Of a stretch of DNA of 64,000 bases, positions 11,231-22,347 are shown one piece after another. The position numbers and the translations under genes are program-made. The DNA comes from Scleroderma bovista (Eukaryota > Basidiomycota > Agaricomycetes > Boletales > Sclerodermataceae), in NCBI GenBank assembly GCA_037178675.1, contig JAYMGJ010000453.1, positions 39,257-103,256 of the forward strand, read 5' to 3'. Numbering within the stretch: the stretch's first letter is position 1; each line of letters starts with the position of its first letter. The notes under the pieces are model-generated. The model saw nothing but the letters and a program-made list of their open reading frames with translations. It was not told where the DNA came from and ran no database searches.

Positions 11231-12095
11231 ATCCATAAGATGTACCATGATGTAAGATTGAACATTTCATCCACATAGAGAACTGCTGACTGCTATAATA
11301 GCATGAATGATAATGTGATCTTTAGATCTCCCTGGTTCATATGCTTGAAAATGGATTCATAATCAAGTATTGATTAATAATTTCATTTTTATTGTTCACA
11401 AGATGACATAAATAAGTACTGGTAATGCCTCTTGTCTTGGAAAAAGTGTGTGGGGGGTTGCTGCAGTGGACCTAGAGGACAGAAGCTGTGGTAGGAAGTT
11501 GGTAACCCTGTAGTGACCCTCAGTAGATATTCAAGCTACTGTATTAGAGTAGTACCTGTAGTAACTACTACAAGTGAGTATGTGCAGAAATGAGTGTGTA
11601 GGACTACTTACCCTCAGTAGATGTTCAAGCTACTGAGGGACTAATAGGAAATACTACTGTGTATGTGCGCTCTGAGGGCTTATGTAAGCGTCACGTGGTC
11701 ACGCACCTCAGTACCTAGTAATGTGTGCTGGTTAATTTACAACATCTTGTTCCTCAACCACCACCTTCCCCCATGGGAAAGTTGCCCCCCCAGCCCAAAC
11801 ACCAATGTTCCACATCATCCCCATGCTCAATCCTCCTCTCTGAGGTGGGAAAGAGACTTCACTCCTTCCCCAAGGGCATGTTCAAGGCCTGCTTCACCTC
11901 CCCTGCTGTACCCTGTTTTGTGAGGTGAACTGGCAAAACTTGACACTAGACAAGAGTCACAAATGACTACATAGGTCAGTATCATAGTAAATGAATGTGT
12001 AGAGTAGCCTTACCTCAGTACTTCTGTGCAAATAGAGACTGAGGTACGAAACAAAAGAAAACATCCTATAAAGAATGACCGTGATTATGTAAGGA
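11231..12095. other. No recognisable gene
   Basis: AT-rich at first, then a C-rich stretch (11750-11910) open in two plus frames for about 67-86 codons. The Pro/Ser-rich products match nothing I know. The short direct repeat tcagtagatattcaagcta / tcagtagatgttcaagcta occurs at about 11520 and 11611. Confidence 0.4.
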
Positions 12096-12609
12096 ATGCT
12101 CAGCGTGTCCATACTAAGAATAAGGAAAGATGGTACTGTAGGGACCGGGAATTTCAACACCCTGCTTGGTACTCAGCTACATTGCTTCACATCTGCCTTG
12201 CTGGTCCTGGACCACCAAGGCTTGCCCCAGTGTGGGCAAAATCTTCTCTGTCCCCACTGTTCTGACCTCCTGCAGGAAGGACAGTCCCAAGGCGATCCAA
12301 TGGATTGTCTCCATTTTCCATTCTTTTAAGTCCCAGCTGGCCCCTCAGGCTCTTGATCCAACATCGGGTTGGGTTCTGCCCACCTACATCAAAATCTATC
12401 AGAATAACATGCTGCTGCACCTCTGTGCCCAGCAGGCTCACCCCTGGGCTACCCCCCCCTCAAACCCAACTGGCCTACCCAGCCAGCTGTGCCCCCTCCC
12501 CTCTCTACCCCCACTGACCTTGTGGCAGAGCTCTGTAAGGAAGTTGCAGCACTCTGGCACAAATTCAATGCCTTCTGTTGAAAAGACAACAAGCTACTAC
12601 CTCAGATGA
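12096..12609 (+). CDS. Unrecognised open frame, possibly part of a decayed gene
   Basis: Two overlapping plus frames are open here, 12096-12329 and 12166-12609 (147 codons). The longer contains SGWVLPTYIKIYQNNMLL and a Pro-rich tail. I do not recognise it. Base composition is C-rich compared with the AT-rich flanks, and the same style continues at 12845-13335, so the two may be pieces of one old gene. No convincing start, introns or domain can be given. Confidence 0.25.
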
Positions 12610-12897
12610 GGTGCATTTGACCCAGGGACTTCTGGAGGTCTGGCAAGGCTCCCAAGGACTAAGGAGACTAAGAAAACTAGAGAGTGGAAGGCTGGTTCAG
12701 TCACTCCATGACTGAGCTCAAAGATGTACACTGAAGAGAGAATTGTTGCTTAGTAAGCTAGTACAAGCCTACATAGCTAAGGTAGAGAGCCCAGTATCAG
12801 TACTACCAATTCTACACACCTAGAGACAGGACTGTCTCTACACCATGCCCTACATGAGGCCTCCCTTGATCCCCCCCTCTCTCCCTGCACTGCCCCT

Positions 12898-13335
12898 ATG
12901 GTGGTGCCAGCCTATCCCCCCCACTCCCTCTCATCCACTTCATCCATATCCATTGCCCAGGAGGATGTTACCCATCCCAATCACAGGTGGCTGCAGCCTG
13001 TCCTTGATCAGGCTCACTGCCCCCCTTTCATCCAACACATCAACTCCTCAATGGTCCCCTACTACCCCTTTGATCTCCCAGAGGACTGCCAACAGGCTGT
13101 TGAGGTCATCTACCAGGCAGACATGCCCCGTTTTGTGGGTTTTGACTCCAACAGTGACCTCTATGTTGCCATACAGGCCCCCCCTGAGATAGTTGTCATG
13201 GCTGTGGTTGCCCCCCTGGGAGCCCCCCCTGCCCCCTGCCCCCTGCCCCCCATGCTGGAGAACTTGTCTTCTCATAGTACCCCCTCTGCCCCCCCTCTCT
13301 CCTATCTCCCCCCTATCACCCCCTCAGCTACATAG
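12898..13335 (+). CDS. Unrecognised Pro-rich open frame (145 codons)
   Basis: The frame runs from GTG at 12898 to a stop at 13333-13335. A central part of mixed composition (HRWLQPVLDQAHCPPFIQHI, DMPRFVGFDSNSDLYVAIQA) is followed by a Pro/Ala/Ser-rich end. The central part looks like real protein rather than translated repeat, but I cannot name a family. It could be the remnant of a retroelement or host gene continuing from 12609, or a chance open frame in C-rich DNA. Confidence 0.25.
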   Translation: MVVPAYPPHSLSSTSSISIAQEDVTHPNHRWLQPVLDQAHCPPFIQHINSSMVPYYPFDLPEDCQQAVEVIYQADMPRFVGFDSNSDLYVAIQAPPEIVVMAVVAPLGAPPAPCPLPPMLENLSSHSTPSAPPLSYLPPITPSAT

Positions 13336-14083
13336 TGTGTGTTTTCAGGCAGCCTAGGCTGCCTGGCCCTGCCCATACCTGCCAGTTGGGTGGTTATGCA
13401 GGTGTGTGGTCAGATCCCCTGGACTCATTGTTTGGTAGTTTGATGTGTAGCCAGTAGAGTGCAATATGGGTGTCATCACCCAATGCACTATAATGAAAAA
13501 AAAAAGTACTGGTGAGAGTGTGTGGAGTAAAATGCACAGCATGGAGGATCAATGAATACAAAATATGGCATCATTATTCAATAGCTGGACTTTGACAAAA
13601 CATCCATTGGTGAGCATCTATTATTGTTGTCATTTATGTCTGTAGAAAACACAACCTGTATTTTATGCCCACATATCCACAATATGATACAAAGCAACTA
13701 TTTTCAATATTTAGGATGGACTATCCCACCAGCATTGTGAGTGACATGAAAGCAGGCAGAGGTGGGTGGAGGTGTTTAGAGTGACTCAGTTCTTGACACA
13801 TCACTACATAAAAATGAAACATTCATCACAGCCTGGTACAATGGGACATTTCATTGGTATTTTTATGTGCAAGTGTGATGTCCCATCACAAAATCAAGGC
13901 TATCAGCAGACATCTATTGCAATGATTTCTCAATGACTCTCGTCACTGTCATCATAGTTTTTTATCCCTCATCACCATCCCCTCTCATCATGGTCATCAG
14001 TCATTTTTCACACCTCATGTGTCATGCCAACTGAACCTTTCCTGCTCAACCATGATGGCAAGCTTCCATGCACATCAAAGTGT
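13336..14083. other. No recognisable gene
   Basis: AT-rich intergenic sequence. At 13845-13880 a diverged copy of the paired gggacat / gtgatgtccc motif of the hairpin array is visible. Otherwise I see nothing. Confidence 0.5.
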
Positions 14084-14291
14084 AGTGTTTTAAAGTCCAG
14101 TCTGGTTTGATATTTTGCCCATTTTTGAAGGCAACCAGACCCCAACTGGTTGCAGAAATTTCAATATTTTTCAGACCACAACCAAACCAATCACACCCAG
14201 TTGCAACCTTCACTTATTTTAATTAGGGGGTCTGCAAGCAATTTTAGCCATGCAAATTGAGACTACCTGATTTGCCCAAAATAAGGGGTCT

Positions 14292-14971
14292 TGTCAGAAC
14301 CAGTTCCTCTGACGAACTCCGACACGAGTGGCAATACGTGTGAAGGGTTGTCGATGACAGGTGGAGGAGATACGGAGGTGTTGAGGACTTTGGCTTCAGC
14401 GTATGTGCTGCGCCCTTGCAATACCTGCATCCTCTTATTTCGGAGGACTTAAGGACAGAGAGACGGAGGTCCGACGAAGGTCGGAGTTGCCAGAAGGCAG
14501 AGGAGACAGAGGAGAGTTCGCAGGAGGTATTCAAGCTGATATTCAAACTGAGGGACAATCCCCTCAGCATGCGGAGTACTTATACTTTACATCGGGAATG
14601 TACAGTAACTGAGAAGTGGAGAGAAATATAGTGGAGACGTAGGTAAGAGTCTGCAGATGACAAACGGATGAGTAACATACACGGAACGGAGATCAGTGAT
14701 AAGCGTAATGGATCAAAAGGTTAATGGAACACAACTATGAATAATCAGATCTAACCTAAAACGGGAACAAGGGGAACAGGAACAGAAGCGGAACGGAAGC
14801 ATACAATAACTGGAGACGTAGATGCGGAACTATATACTAAAAGGAGACGGAGCGTCAATTGTCAGAGCAGAGATGGATATGTAGCATCGGAGGTGTGCGA
14901 TTACAATCGGACTTGAGCTTACAACAGACTAGAGGCCTTGCGGAGTCACGAGGTGTCACGCGGTCGTGACA
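14292..14971. mobile_element. Solo LTR, CpG-rich (680 bp)
   Basis: Begins TGTCAGAACC and ends CGGTCGTGACA with a perfect 5-bp duplication GGTCT (14287-14291 and 14972-14976). It is rich in CG (gacgaactccgacacg), unlike the sequence it sits in, so it is probably a recent insertion. TG...CA ends and a 5-bp duplication fit an LTR of Gypsy or Copia type. No internal region is present. The orientation is not determined. Confidence 0.85.
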
Positions 14972-15062
14972 GGTCTGAAATTGATCTGCACAGAAAAGGA
15001 GGTTCACAACCAATTTTCAGCACACAGATCAAGATCCCCTTTTTTTCACAAAACAGGGGATC

Positions 15063-15681
15063 TGTCAAGTCTGGGTCTACTCCAGTATGGGGTCTGGTCA
15101 AGTCCAGATGAAAACAGATGAGAGATAAGGTCAGAGGTTTGGGAAGAGGTTAGCCTTGGCCAGAGTTGCAACTGATTGGATTCAATGACAAGGACAACAA
15201 GTGTTGATCCCTTGTGTAGGTTCTGATCAGATGGAGATGGACAAGGAGCAGGAGTAGTAACTTAGATGATTTCAGATTGGAGAGTACAGGATAAACTACA
15301 GAGTACCTATACTAAGTAAGAACTAGGGATGAGTATATATGGTGACAAGTAAACACCCTGAAGGGCAGACAAGGGATAACCAGAGAAAGTACTAGGTCAG
15401 GTCTGATGAAAATAAAGTCAGGTCCAGGTAAAATAAACCAGGTCTGGTGAAGATGATACAAGGCATAGGATATAACAAGATGTGGAGAACTTGAAGCAAA
15501 GCAGGGTTGACAGGGAAGTGTAGTAAGGACTGAATAGAGACTAGCCCAAGGGTCATACTTAACAGAGGTGTATCTGCATGACCATGACCAGAGTAAGTTG
15601 CAAACAACCAGAGTTGAGCTGGAGAGCTGTGATGCAACTGGAGTAACTGGATAAGATATGGAGTTGGACATGGTCATGACA
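15063..15681 (-). mobile_element. Solo LTR, CpG-poor (619 bp)
   Basis: Begins TGTCAAGTCTGG and ends TGGTCATGACA; flanks are GGATC (15058-15062) and GGGTC (15682-15686), a 5-bp duplication with one change. It shares gagtatata and gtgacaagtaaacacc with family 2, read in the minus orientation. In contrast to the neighbouring 680-bp LTR it contains almost no CG, so it is the older insertion. Confidence 0.75.
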
Positions 15682-15893
15682 GGGTCTGCAACCAATTTTA
15701 AGCATGCAAACCAAGAACCCCTGATTTGTGCAAAAACAGAGGTACTTGATCTTCATGTAGCCCTGCAACTAGTTTTATATTTTCCCACAAGCTCATGCAA
15801 TCACAACCAGACCAATCACCCAACCCCCAGGTCCAGCAACTGCAGTCTGGTTCAGTTGCTGGTCTTTTTGCAGTCCTAGGACCAGACTTTTAT

Positions 15894-17199
15894 TGCTGTT
15901 TGAAAAATGGCCAGCAGTCAGGCATTTCTGAGCAAAAGTGACTCAGAAATACAGTAAACTTGTGCAAGTGATATCTTGCTGAAAACACTAGATATCAGGC
16001 TAAACCTTGCAGTAATAGAATCATACTTTCAGCTGCTAGGGTGCCCCATACTAGATATTTTTCAATTCAGACCATTTTTTTCATATTGTCATTCTTGAGC
16101 AGCCTTGTAAGGACTGTGCACCCATTATAAAATTACAGAGTAACTTCAACTGGCCCAAAACTATCTAAGGATGCTAGGAATAATGTATAGAGGGGTGCCC
16201 ACACTATCAGGAGGTGGGTGGATTTGTGTAGTAAGGTAGTGGCTGGCTTAGAGTTCAAGTGCAAGTGGCAGGGCCAAGTCTGTTGGTACAAACCCACCTC
16301 CTGATTGTGCAAGCACCCCTCTATATATTATCACCTTGTTTAACAAGGTCACTCCTGGAGTATTAGGTTGTGTGTGATACAGTAGTGTTCTCAACAAGTG
16401 GTTTGGTCAACATTCAACATCCACTTCTGTTGCAAATGGGAGCATCTCATGCATGTCTGTGTATTAGACTCACCAGGTCTTCCACCTGAAACAGGTTTAC
16501 CAGTGAGTTTATGGAATCCACACACCCCATCACAAGATAGATAGCATGTAACATCATTTTTCCTCAGACCAGCCATCTAACAGGGTGTCCAATTCAGCAT
16601 TTTTGTAGAAATAAACTAGCCAGTTTCTCCACATTATTATTGCTTGTCCAAAAAAAAACCAAGTGCAAAAGGGAGGAGCAACTTGTAGAACATTACGATC
16701 TTCATCACTGCTCATGCTTGGATAACTGTCTTTTGGATAGCTTTGACATGGTACGTCAGCAGTGGACAAAAATTATACATTTGTGCAGCCTCCTGACATA
16801 ATCACAAGATGTCCCAAAATTTGCAAAGTCCACATCTATACATATACACCAAGGTGGATGCACATCCAGATCCAGATCCAGAATGTAGAACCTTATCCCT
16901 CAACTGTGGTGATTTGGTAGGGAGCCAGCTGCATCTTCTCACATTCCAACACCCAAAAGGTGCTGTCAATGTTTGGCCAATGTCATTCTCTCCTACTATA
17001 GCTATGTTACACCCATCCATAGGTAGAGCACTTGTAACAACTAAATAGATGGTGGTGATTGTGCTATTCACCCAAGTGTCATGTAATATTCTAGAAGTAA
17101 TCATGCTCACTTTTATACCCCATATTGTTTTGTCCATCACCCCAGTAGTAAGGAAGAAGAAGGTAAAAGTCACCAGACTACTAGAGAAGCAAATAAAGC
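15894..17199. other. No recognisable intact gene
   Basis: Open frames on both strands are short. The minus strand at 16391-16576 has a Cys-containing peptide (VTCYLSCDGVCGFH, TCMRCSHLQQK) that could be a decayed exon. The minus strand at 16802-17173 has a 123-codon frame of no known type. gaggtgggt and its reverse complement occur near 16210 and 16290. The area is bounded by inverted copies of element Q (15750-15893 and 17303-17430). Confidence 0.4.
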
Positions 17200-18012
17200 A
17201 TGAAGATGGTTTTGCAATATCACAGAACCCATTTGCAGCAAGGGAATGTGCAGTGTGTAAAGAAAATACAAAACAATCTGGAGTAAGCAGGAATAGTGTT
17301 TAAAAGTCTGGTCCTAGGACTGAAAAAAGCCTGGCAACTGAGCTGGACTGGTACCAGTTGTGACCAGACTGCAGTTGGTGGTCCTGGGGTTGGGTGATCA
17401 GTTCAGTTGCAGTTGCAATAGATTGAGGAAAAATCAAAAACCAGTTGCAAACCAGTCACAGCCAGTCTTTGTTGAGACCAGTTGAGGGCTATTGGTTGGT
17501 GACTAACTAGTACACATAATACATAAATCTAGTAAAAAACAAAGACCAAGGACCCCTGTTTTGCATGCTTAAAATTGATTTTAGATCCCCTTTTGTGCAC
17601 AAATCAAGAGAGTACTTCATTTGTGCAAAAAACTGGTTACAACTGCCCTGTGCAACCACATGCAACCAATTGCTATTGGTTCAGTTGTGGTCCAAGCAAG
17701 ATCTGAAATAACTAGTCATGGTCTGGTTGCCTCCAAAAAGAGAAAGAGGCAATAGACCAGACTGGACTGGACTTTAAAACACTAAGCAGGAATGAAAAAA
17801 CTGTATGAGGACCCCTGACACCACAAGCAAGCATGGGCCATCCCATATGGCATGGACCAGCCCTGGGATGGGATTATAAAAACAATGGCCCATCCCAGGA
17901 GGGAAGCAGACCTTCCCTGGGATGACCATGGTTTTATAGGCTATTTGGCTGAATTGTGATACTAAACTATTCAGGCTAAATGCTTATCAAAAGTGATTAC
18001 CTGAAGTGGTGA
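17200..18012 (-). repeat. Dispersed repeat R, copy 2, interrupted
   Basis: In reverse complement, 17784-18012 and 17200-17294 together match 8434-8760. The match is continuous once the insert at 17295-17783 is removed. It contains the same palindromic tcccatcccagg block and ends at tgaagtggtgacc. Confidence 0.75.
17295..17783 (+). mobile_element. MITE-like element Q, copy 2, with 10-bp duplication
   Basis: A 489-bp insert with inverted ends AGTGTTTAAAAGTC (left) and GACTTTAAAACACT (right). It is flanked by the perfect direct repeat AAGCAGGAAT (17285-17294 and 17784-17793). The homologous locus at 8434-8760 lacks the insert and has one copy of the target. Duplications of 9-11 bp with terminal inverted repeats are typical of Mutator-like elements (established knowledge), so I suggest a non-autonomous MULE. 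It is rich in CAGTTGCAACCAG-type words and has no coding capacity. Confidence 0.8.
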
Positions 18013-18079
18013 CCTTACCAATCACCAACAAGTCTGTTCTCCAACAGTGGACATAGTAGTATTACTGTAAAATTGATGC

Positions 18080-19120
18080 TGAAAATGTCACTTGAGCACC
18101 AGAGATCAAGGTCATCTCATCACAACAGCACACCAAATGATCAGCAAAAGACTGCTGTATTTTCCAAGCTAAAATTTGAAGTTATCAAATACATTACTGG
18201 CAAAGCCATCATTGGTGCCATCCTCCATCACAACTTGCTCAAGTTCCATCTCTTCATCCAAATCCTTCTTGCCATGCAGCTCATCATTACTGTCCTCCAC
18301 CTTGAAGTCCAAATTGACTCAGTCTGAATCAGAATCAGAGTCCTGATCCATCAAGCTAGGGTCAGCATTCAAATCAAGCACATTAAGTTCACCATCATTA
18401 TCTTCCTGACTTATGCCAGCTTGGATTGATGAACCAGAAAGTTCTGGGCTATCTTTAAAGTAGTCAGAAATGTGGGGAGTGGCAGATCAAGAGACTTGAC
18501 CTACCATGAGCATACATATGGCCAATCCCAAGGCCCCAGTGATATCGCATTGCCATGTCTTGGTCAACAAATCTGCACATATGAGAAATCAGAAAAGTCA
18601 CAAAAGGGGCCAGAAGAGCCACTTGCACCTGTTGACATAGTACCCCTTCCAATCAGCTGCATCTCAAGCATTGCAAGACATTGTGATCCCATCCGGGTGC
18701 ACTTGTCCATCAGCAAAGGCAGGTATGATGTGGCAGCACCTTAACATGTCTGCAGGGTCAATGAAGTCAAATGCATCTGCTTCAGCCATAGGTGGGAATT
18801 TCACTGAATCAAGGGTAGTATGATCCCAACCTGCAGAACGATTTAGTACTTCAAACCATTGTACCCACAAAAATTCAATCCAATGTGACTGGTAGTCCCT
18901 AAGCCCAGGGCCTACATATATTGCATTTGTATGATATATGCCAAGAACACAAGCATAGCAGAATGGGTGTGCAGATGGTTGGTGGGACAAAAGCATGACA
19001 TCACAATGATCAGTGCGAGGGTTCACTGTTTCTTGTGCCCTGTGAACATCATAAGTGGTGTAATTGATATGGAACAAATTATGTTGATAGATTCATTTGT
19101 CTTTCAGGACTACTTGGCTT
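18080..19120 (-). pseudogene. Decayed C-terminal gene fragment of a basidiomycete transposon protein
   Basis: The minus frame 19077-18664 contains NYTTYDVHRAQETVNPRTDH, HPFCYACVLGIYH, DYQSHWIEFLWVQWFEV and DFIDPADMLRCCHIIPAF. I remember this set from the C-terminus of many repeated basidiomycete proteins linked to CACTA-like transposons. A TGA at 18664-18666 interrupts the frame. The same frame resumes (DAADWKGYYVNR), is spliced at a GT...AG intron and continues FVDQDMAMRYHWGLGIGH. An Asp/Ser/Glu-rich tail is encoded down to about 18100. The N-terminal part is missing. The stop looks like a CGA to TGA change. Confidence 0.5.
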
Positions 19121-19239
19121 GAGTCTACATCCAGAATGTTGGTCTTGTCATGGGTCCAAGAACCCCACACATCACAATGGAGGATTTTCATGTGAGGGAG
19201 AAGATGGGTCTTCAACTTTGGAATAAAGTCCTACATCAG

Positions 19240-20445
19240 CAACTTGACAAAAGTTCTGAAGGTCTGAAAAAGTCTGATCATCTGAAAAAAAACTGAAAAA
19301 AACTGATATCAGAAAAATAATCTGATGTACTGAAAAAAACTGGGGGTCTGCTGATCTGAACACCTGAACATCTGAGAGTCTGAAAATATCTGATATCAGA
19401 AGTTTTCAGAGATTTTCAGAGTTCAGATCATCAGCCAGTCAGAACAGTAGATCCACAGATCTTCTCAGACATTCTCAGACATTTTCAGATATTCTCAGAT
19501 ATTCTCAGAATCTCAGACTATCAAATATCCAGAATAGCAGACTACCAGATACTATCAGAGTCTCAGATTATCAGAAGCTCAGAAAAGCAGATCACCAGAA
19601 TCTTTCATAACTATCAGACTATCAGACACTCAGAACAGCAGATTACCAGAAAATCTCAGAACTCTCAGACAGTCAGATCTCCAGAACAGCAGAATACCAG
19701 ATGCTCTCAGAGTCTCAGTCTGTCAGACCTTTAGACCAGCAGACCATCAGATACTTTCAGAGTCTTATCAGATATTCTCAGAATCTCAGACTGTTAGGCC
19801 TCCAGACTACCAGATACTATCAGACTATCAGACATCCAGAAACTCAGAATAACAGATCACCAGAAATTCTCAGAACTATTACACTATCAGATATTCAGAC
19901 CAGCAGGCTACTAGATATTATTGGATTGTCAGATTGTCAGAAACTCAGAACAGCAGGTTACCAGAAAATCCCAGAACTCTCAGACCATCAGACATCCAGA
20001 ATAGCAGACTATTAGATATTCTCAGAGTCCCAGTCTGTCAGATCTTCAGACCAGCAGAATACCAGATACTCTCAGAGTCTCAGTCTGTCAGACCTTTAGA
20101 CCAGCAGACTATCAGATACTTTCAGAGTCTTATCAGATATTCTCAGACTCTCAGACTCTCAGACATCCAGAGCAGCAGACTACCAGATACTCTCAGAGTC
20201 TTCTCAGATCTCAGATTATCAGATCTCTAGATTAGAAATTTTCAGAACTATCAACTGTCAGACATTCAGACCAGCAGACTATCAGATATTCTCAGATCAT
20301 CAGATCATCAGAAACTCAGAACAGCAGATTACCAGAAAATCTCAGAACTCTCAGACCACCAGACATCCAGAATAGCAGACTATCAGATATTCTCAGAGTC
20401 TCAGACCTCCAGAACAGCAGACCATCAGATGCTCACAGACTATCA
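19240..20445. repeat. TCAGA-rich degenerate tandem array (~50-bp units)
   Basis: About 1.2 kb dominated by cagatattctcaga, ccagaacagcag and ctcagagtctcag. Clear adjacent units at 20041 and 20091 are 50 bp apart. A longer block around 19700-19790 recurs near 20060-20150 about 360 bp later, so there is higher-order repetition. The first ~150 bp are a simpler tctgaaaa form. Open frames through it are artefacts of its composition. Confidence 0.85.
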
Positions 20446-21429
20446 GGCATTGATTGGTAGTGAATAGGTTGAAAGGTGTGTAGTAGTATCTCAATCTTAT
20501 TGGCACCAACTCATATTGTTTTAGACAAGCACTACCTGGGAGGAACAACAAAAAATGGACACTCTTTGTAAGATCTATCATAGGCTGTTCAGATCCCTCT
20601 TGAGAATGTGGAGAAGTTCTGGTCTGAACTTGAGAGCTTTGAGAATGAGCTAAACAAAATCATGGTTTGTACTATTACTATCCTTCTGGATGCACTGCCT
20701 ATGAGTGTTCCCAATTCAGCAGTGTCTGCAATTACTGAAGGAAATGTGTTGACTGACTCATCCTTTGCAACTCAGTGCTGATGAGAAATCTCCCAAGTCC
20801 AAAGAGCTGCAAGATTGTTGGTCTGAATATGGACTTGTCTGGATTATGTACATTCATTATGCTCATCAAGCTCACAATCTCAAAACATTCTGAGCTGTAT
20901 AAGTCAGTGCAAGAGCCCAGAAGGAGGTGCATGGGTGCTCTTTGAGCATGTCATCCCCACATTCAATCCACTCCCACTGGCCTACTATGCAAAGCTACAA
21001 AGGAATATAGATATATAATACATTAGAAGTTACAATTACAATGGTACCAGTGTATAGTACTTAGAGATTATATGGACTTTTTCTGCTTTTTTGACTTTTC
21101 ACAAATGAGTCTGACTTTATATATATATAACCTTTTTTCACTTTTTTCACTTTTTGATTGTGTGGTGCCTCACCAAGAAAAGTCTGGTAAGTCCAAAAAG
21201 GCACAAAAAAGCTGTAAAAGCTCAAAAAGTATTTTTTTAATCTCCTGATGAAGTTGTTGAGCTTAGTTGTGTTGAAGGGACAAGTAGGAAAGGCCCATGT
21301 CTCAAGTGTGGGTGGTGTCTCAAGTGCCAGTTGATTACTGTATGCCAGTCAATCCAATAAATTCAGTAGTGTACTATGGCAATAACACATTGATAAAAAT
21401 GCTTGAAGAGATCACACAATACTATTAAG
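20446..21429. other. No recognisable gene; possible decayed coding sequence
   Basis: Around 20590-20665 one plus frame reads PLENVEKFWSELESFENELN, which looks like real protein, but stops interrupt it on both sides. Around 20880-20960 another short piece is protein-like. I cannot assign a family. From 21000 on it is AT-rich with poly-T runs (ctttttt). Confidence 0.35.
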
Positions 21430-22275
21430 TTAATAAACTACATATGTTGTCATTGTCATGCTGGTGGCCATCATGGCTGTCGTCATTGCATTGGTGGGTC
21501 TCATCACTGGTGCTGTCGTGTGGGTGGTGGTCATCATTGTTGTTGTTGGCACACTGGTCAATGATGCTGGTGGTGGTGTGTTGCATTGTCGATGCAGGTT
21601 GTGGTCGTCATCATTGGATCGTGATGACGACGCTGGTTGGTGGGATGGTGTGTCATTGTCATTGTTGTTGTCACTGATGGACATGTCGTTGACACAGGTG
21701 GTGGCTGGTAGGGTGGTTGTCATCACTGGTGGTGGCTGCATCATTGATGCTGGTGGGTGGTGGTTGCACTGACACTGATGGTGGCCATGTCATCAATGTT
21801 GATGGTGGTTGTGTCACCATTGATGCCAGTGCTGAGGGTGTTGTTGTGGCTGCTGGTCGTCATTGTCATCCTTGCTGTTGTTGCTGTTGCTGCTGCTGCT
21901 GCTGCTGGTCATTGTTGTTGTTGTCACTGTTGACACTGGTGCTGGGGGGTTTCTGCTGCTGCTTGTTGTTGTCACTGTCGCTGTTGTTGTTGATGCTGAT
22001 GCTGTGAGGGGTTGTCATTGTCTTCATTGGTTGTCATTCACTGTTGTGGACAACACTGGGGATGGGGGTCATGGTCATCATCAGTGGTGAGCATCAGCAC
22101 TGGCAGGGTGGTACTTACCTTTCATAGCTGTCATTGTCATTGTCATTGCTGGGAGTGGGGTGGTGGACAGTGCCATTGTCAATGCTGGAGCTAGGGGGGT
22201 GGCCATTTCTGTGGTGAGCATTGTTGCTGATGTGGATGCTGCTTACCTGTCATCACCATCAGCATCGTTGTAGAG
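21430..22275. repeat. GTT/GTC/TGG simple-sequence tract
   Basis: Degenerate trinucleotide-like sequence (gttgttgtcactg, ggtggtggt, gctgctgctgctgctgctgctg at 21883-21905). It is open in several frames with Val/Leu/Cys/Trp-rich products and no domain. It resembles 6328-7269 in reverse complement. Confidence 0.8.
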
Positions 22276-22280
22276 CACAA

Positions 22281-22347
22281 GGGACTTAGAAATATTTTGA
22301 AGTGTTGTGATTACAAATCACAACACTTCAAAATATTTCTAAGTCCC
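22281..22347. repeat. Perfect 67-bp palindrome (32-bp arms, 3-nt loop)
   Basis: The left arm begins GGGACTTAGAAATATTTTGA and ends TGTTGTGATT. After ACA the right arm is its exact reverse complement, ending TTCTAAGTCCC, and I find no mismatch over 32 bp. The sequence to the left is GTTGTT-type and to the right (22350-22570) ACAACA-type, so the palindrome marks the axis of a wider change of strand. It could be an inversion junction, a fold-back element or a small-RNA hairpin. Confidence 0.95.

Larger units (their letters stand above)
14084..15893 (-). mobile_element. MITE-like element Q, copy 1, with two nested solo LTRs
   Basis: It begins AGTGTTTTAAAGTCCAGTC, matching the reverse complement of the right end of the element at 17295-17783, and ends with gcagtcctaggaccagac matching that element's left end. 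The native sequence is in three pieces (14084-14291, 14972-15062, 15682-15893). They fit together when the two LTRs at 14292-14971 and 15063-15681 are removed. It is inverted relative to copy 2 and more diverged; I see no clear outer duplication. Confidence 0.65.

Noticed and set aside
16802..17173. 123-codon minus-strand frame as a membrane protein
   Set aside because: No transmembrane pattern beyond a short hydrophobic start, overlapping plus-strand frames and repeat surroundings; no support for a gene.
19701..20230. Open frames with repeated Ser/Gln/Arg motifs
   Set aside because: Direct reading of the TCAGA array; no start context or domain.
21430..22194. Open frames of 60-100 codons on both strands
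   Set aside because: Low-complexity GTT/GTC/CTG sequence; open in many frames at once.
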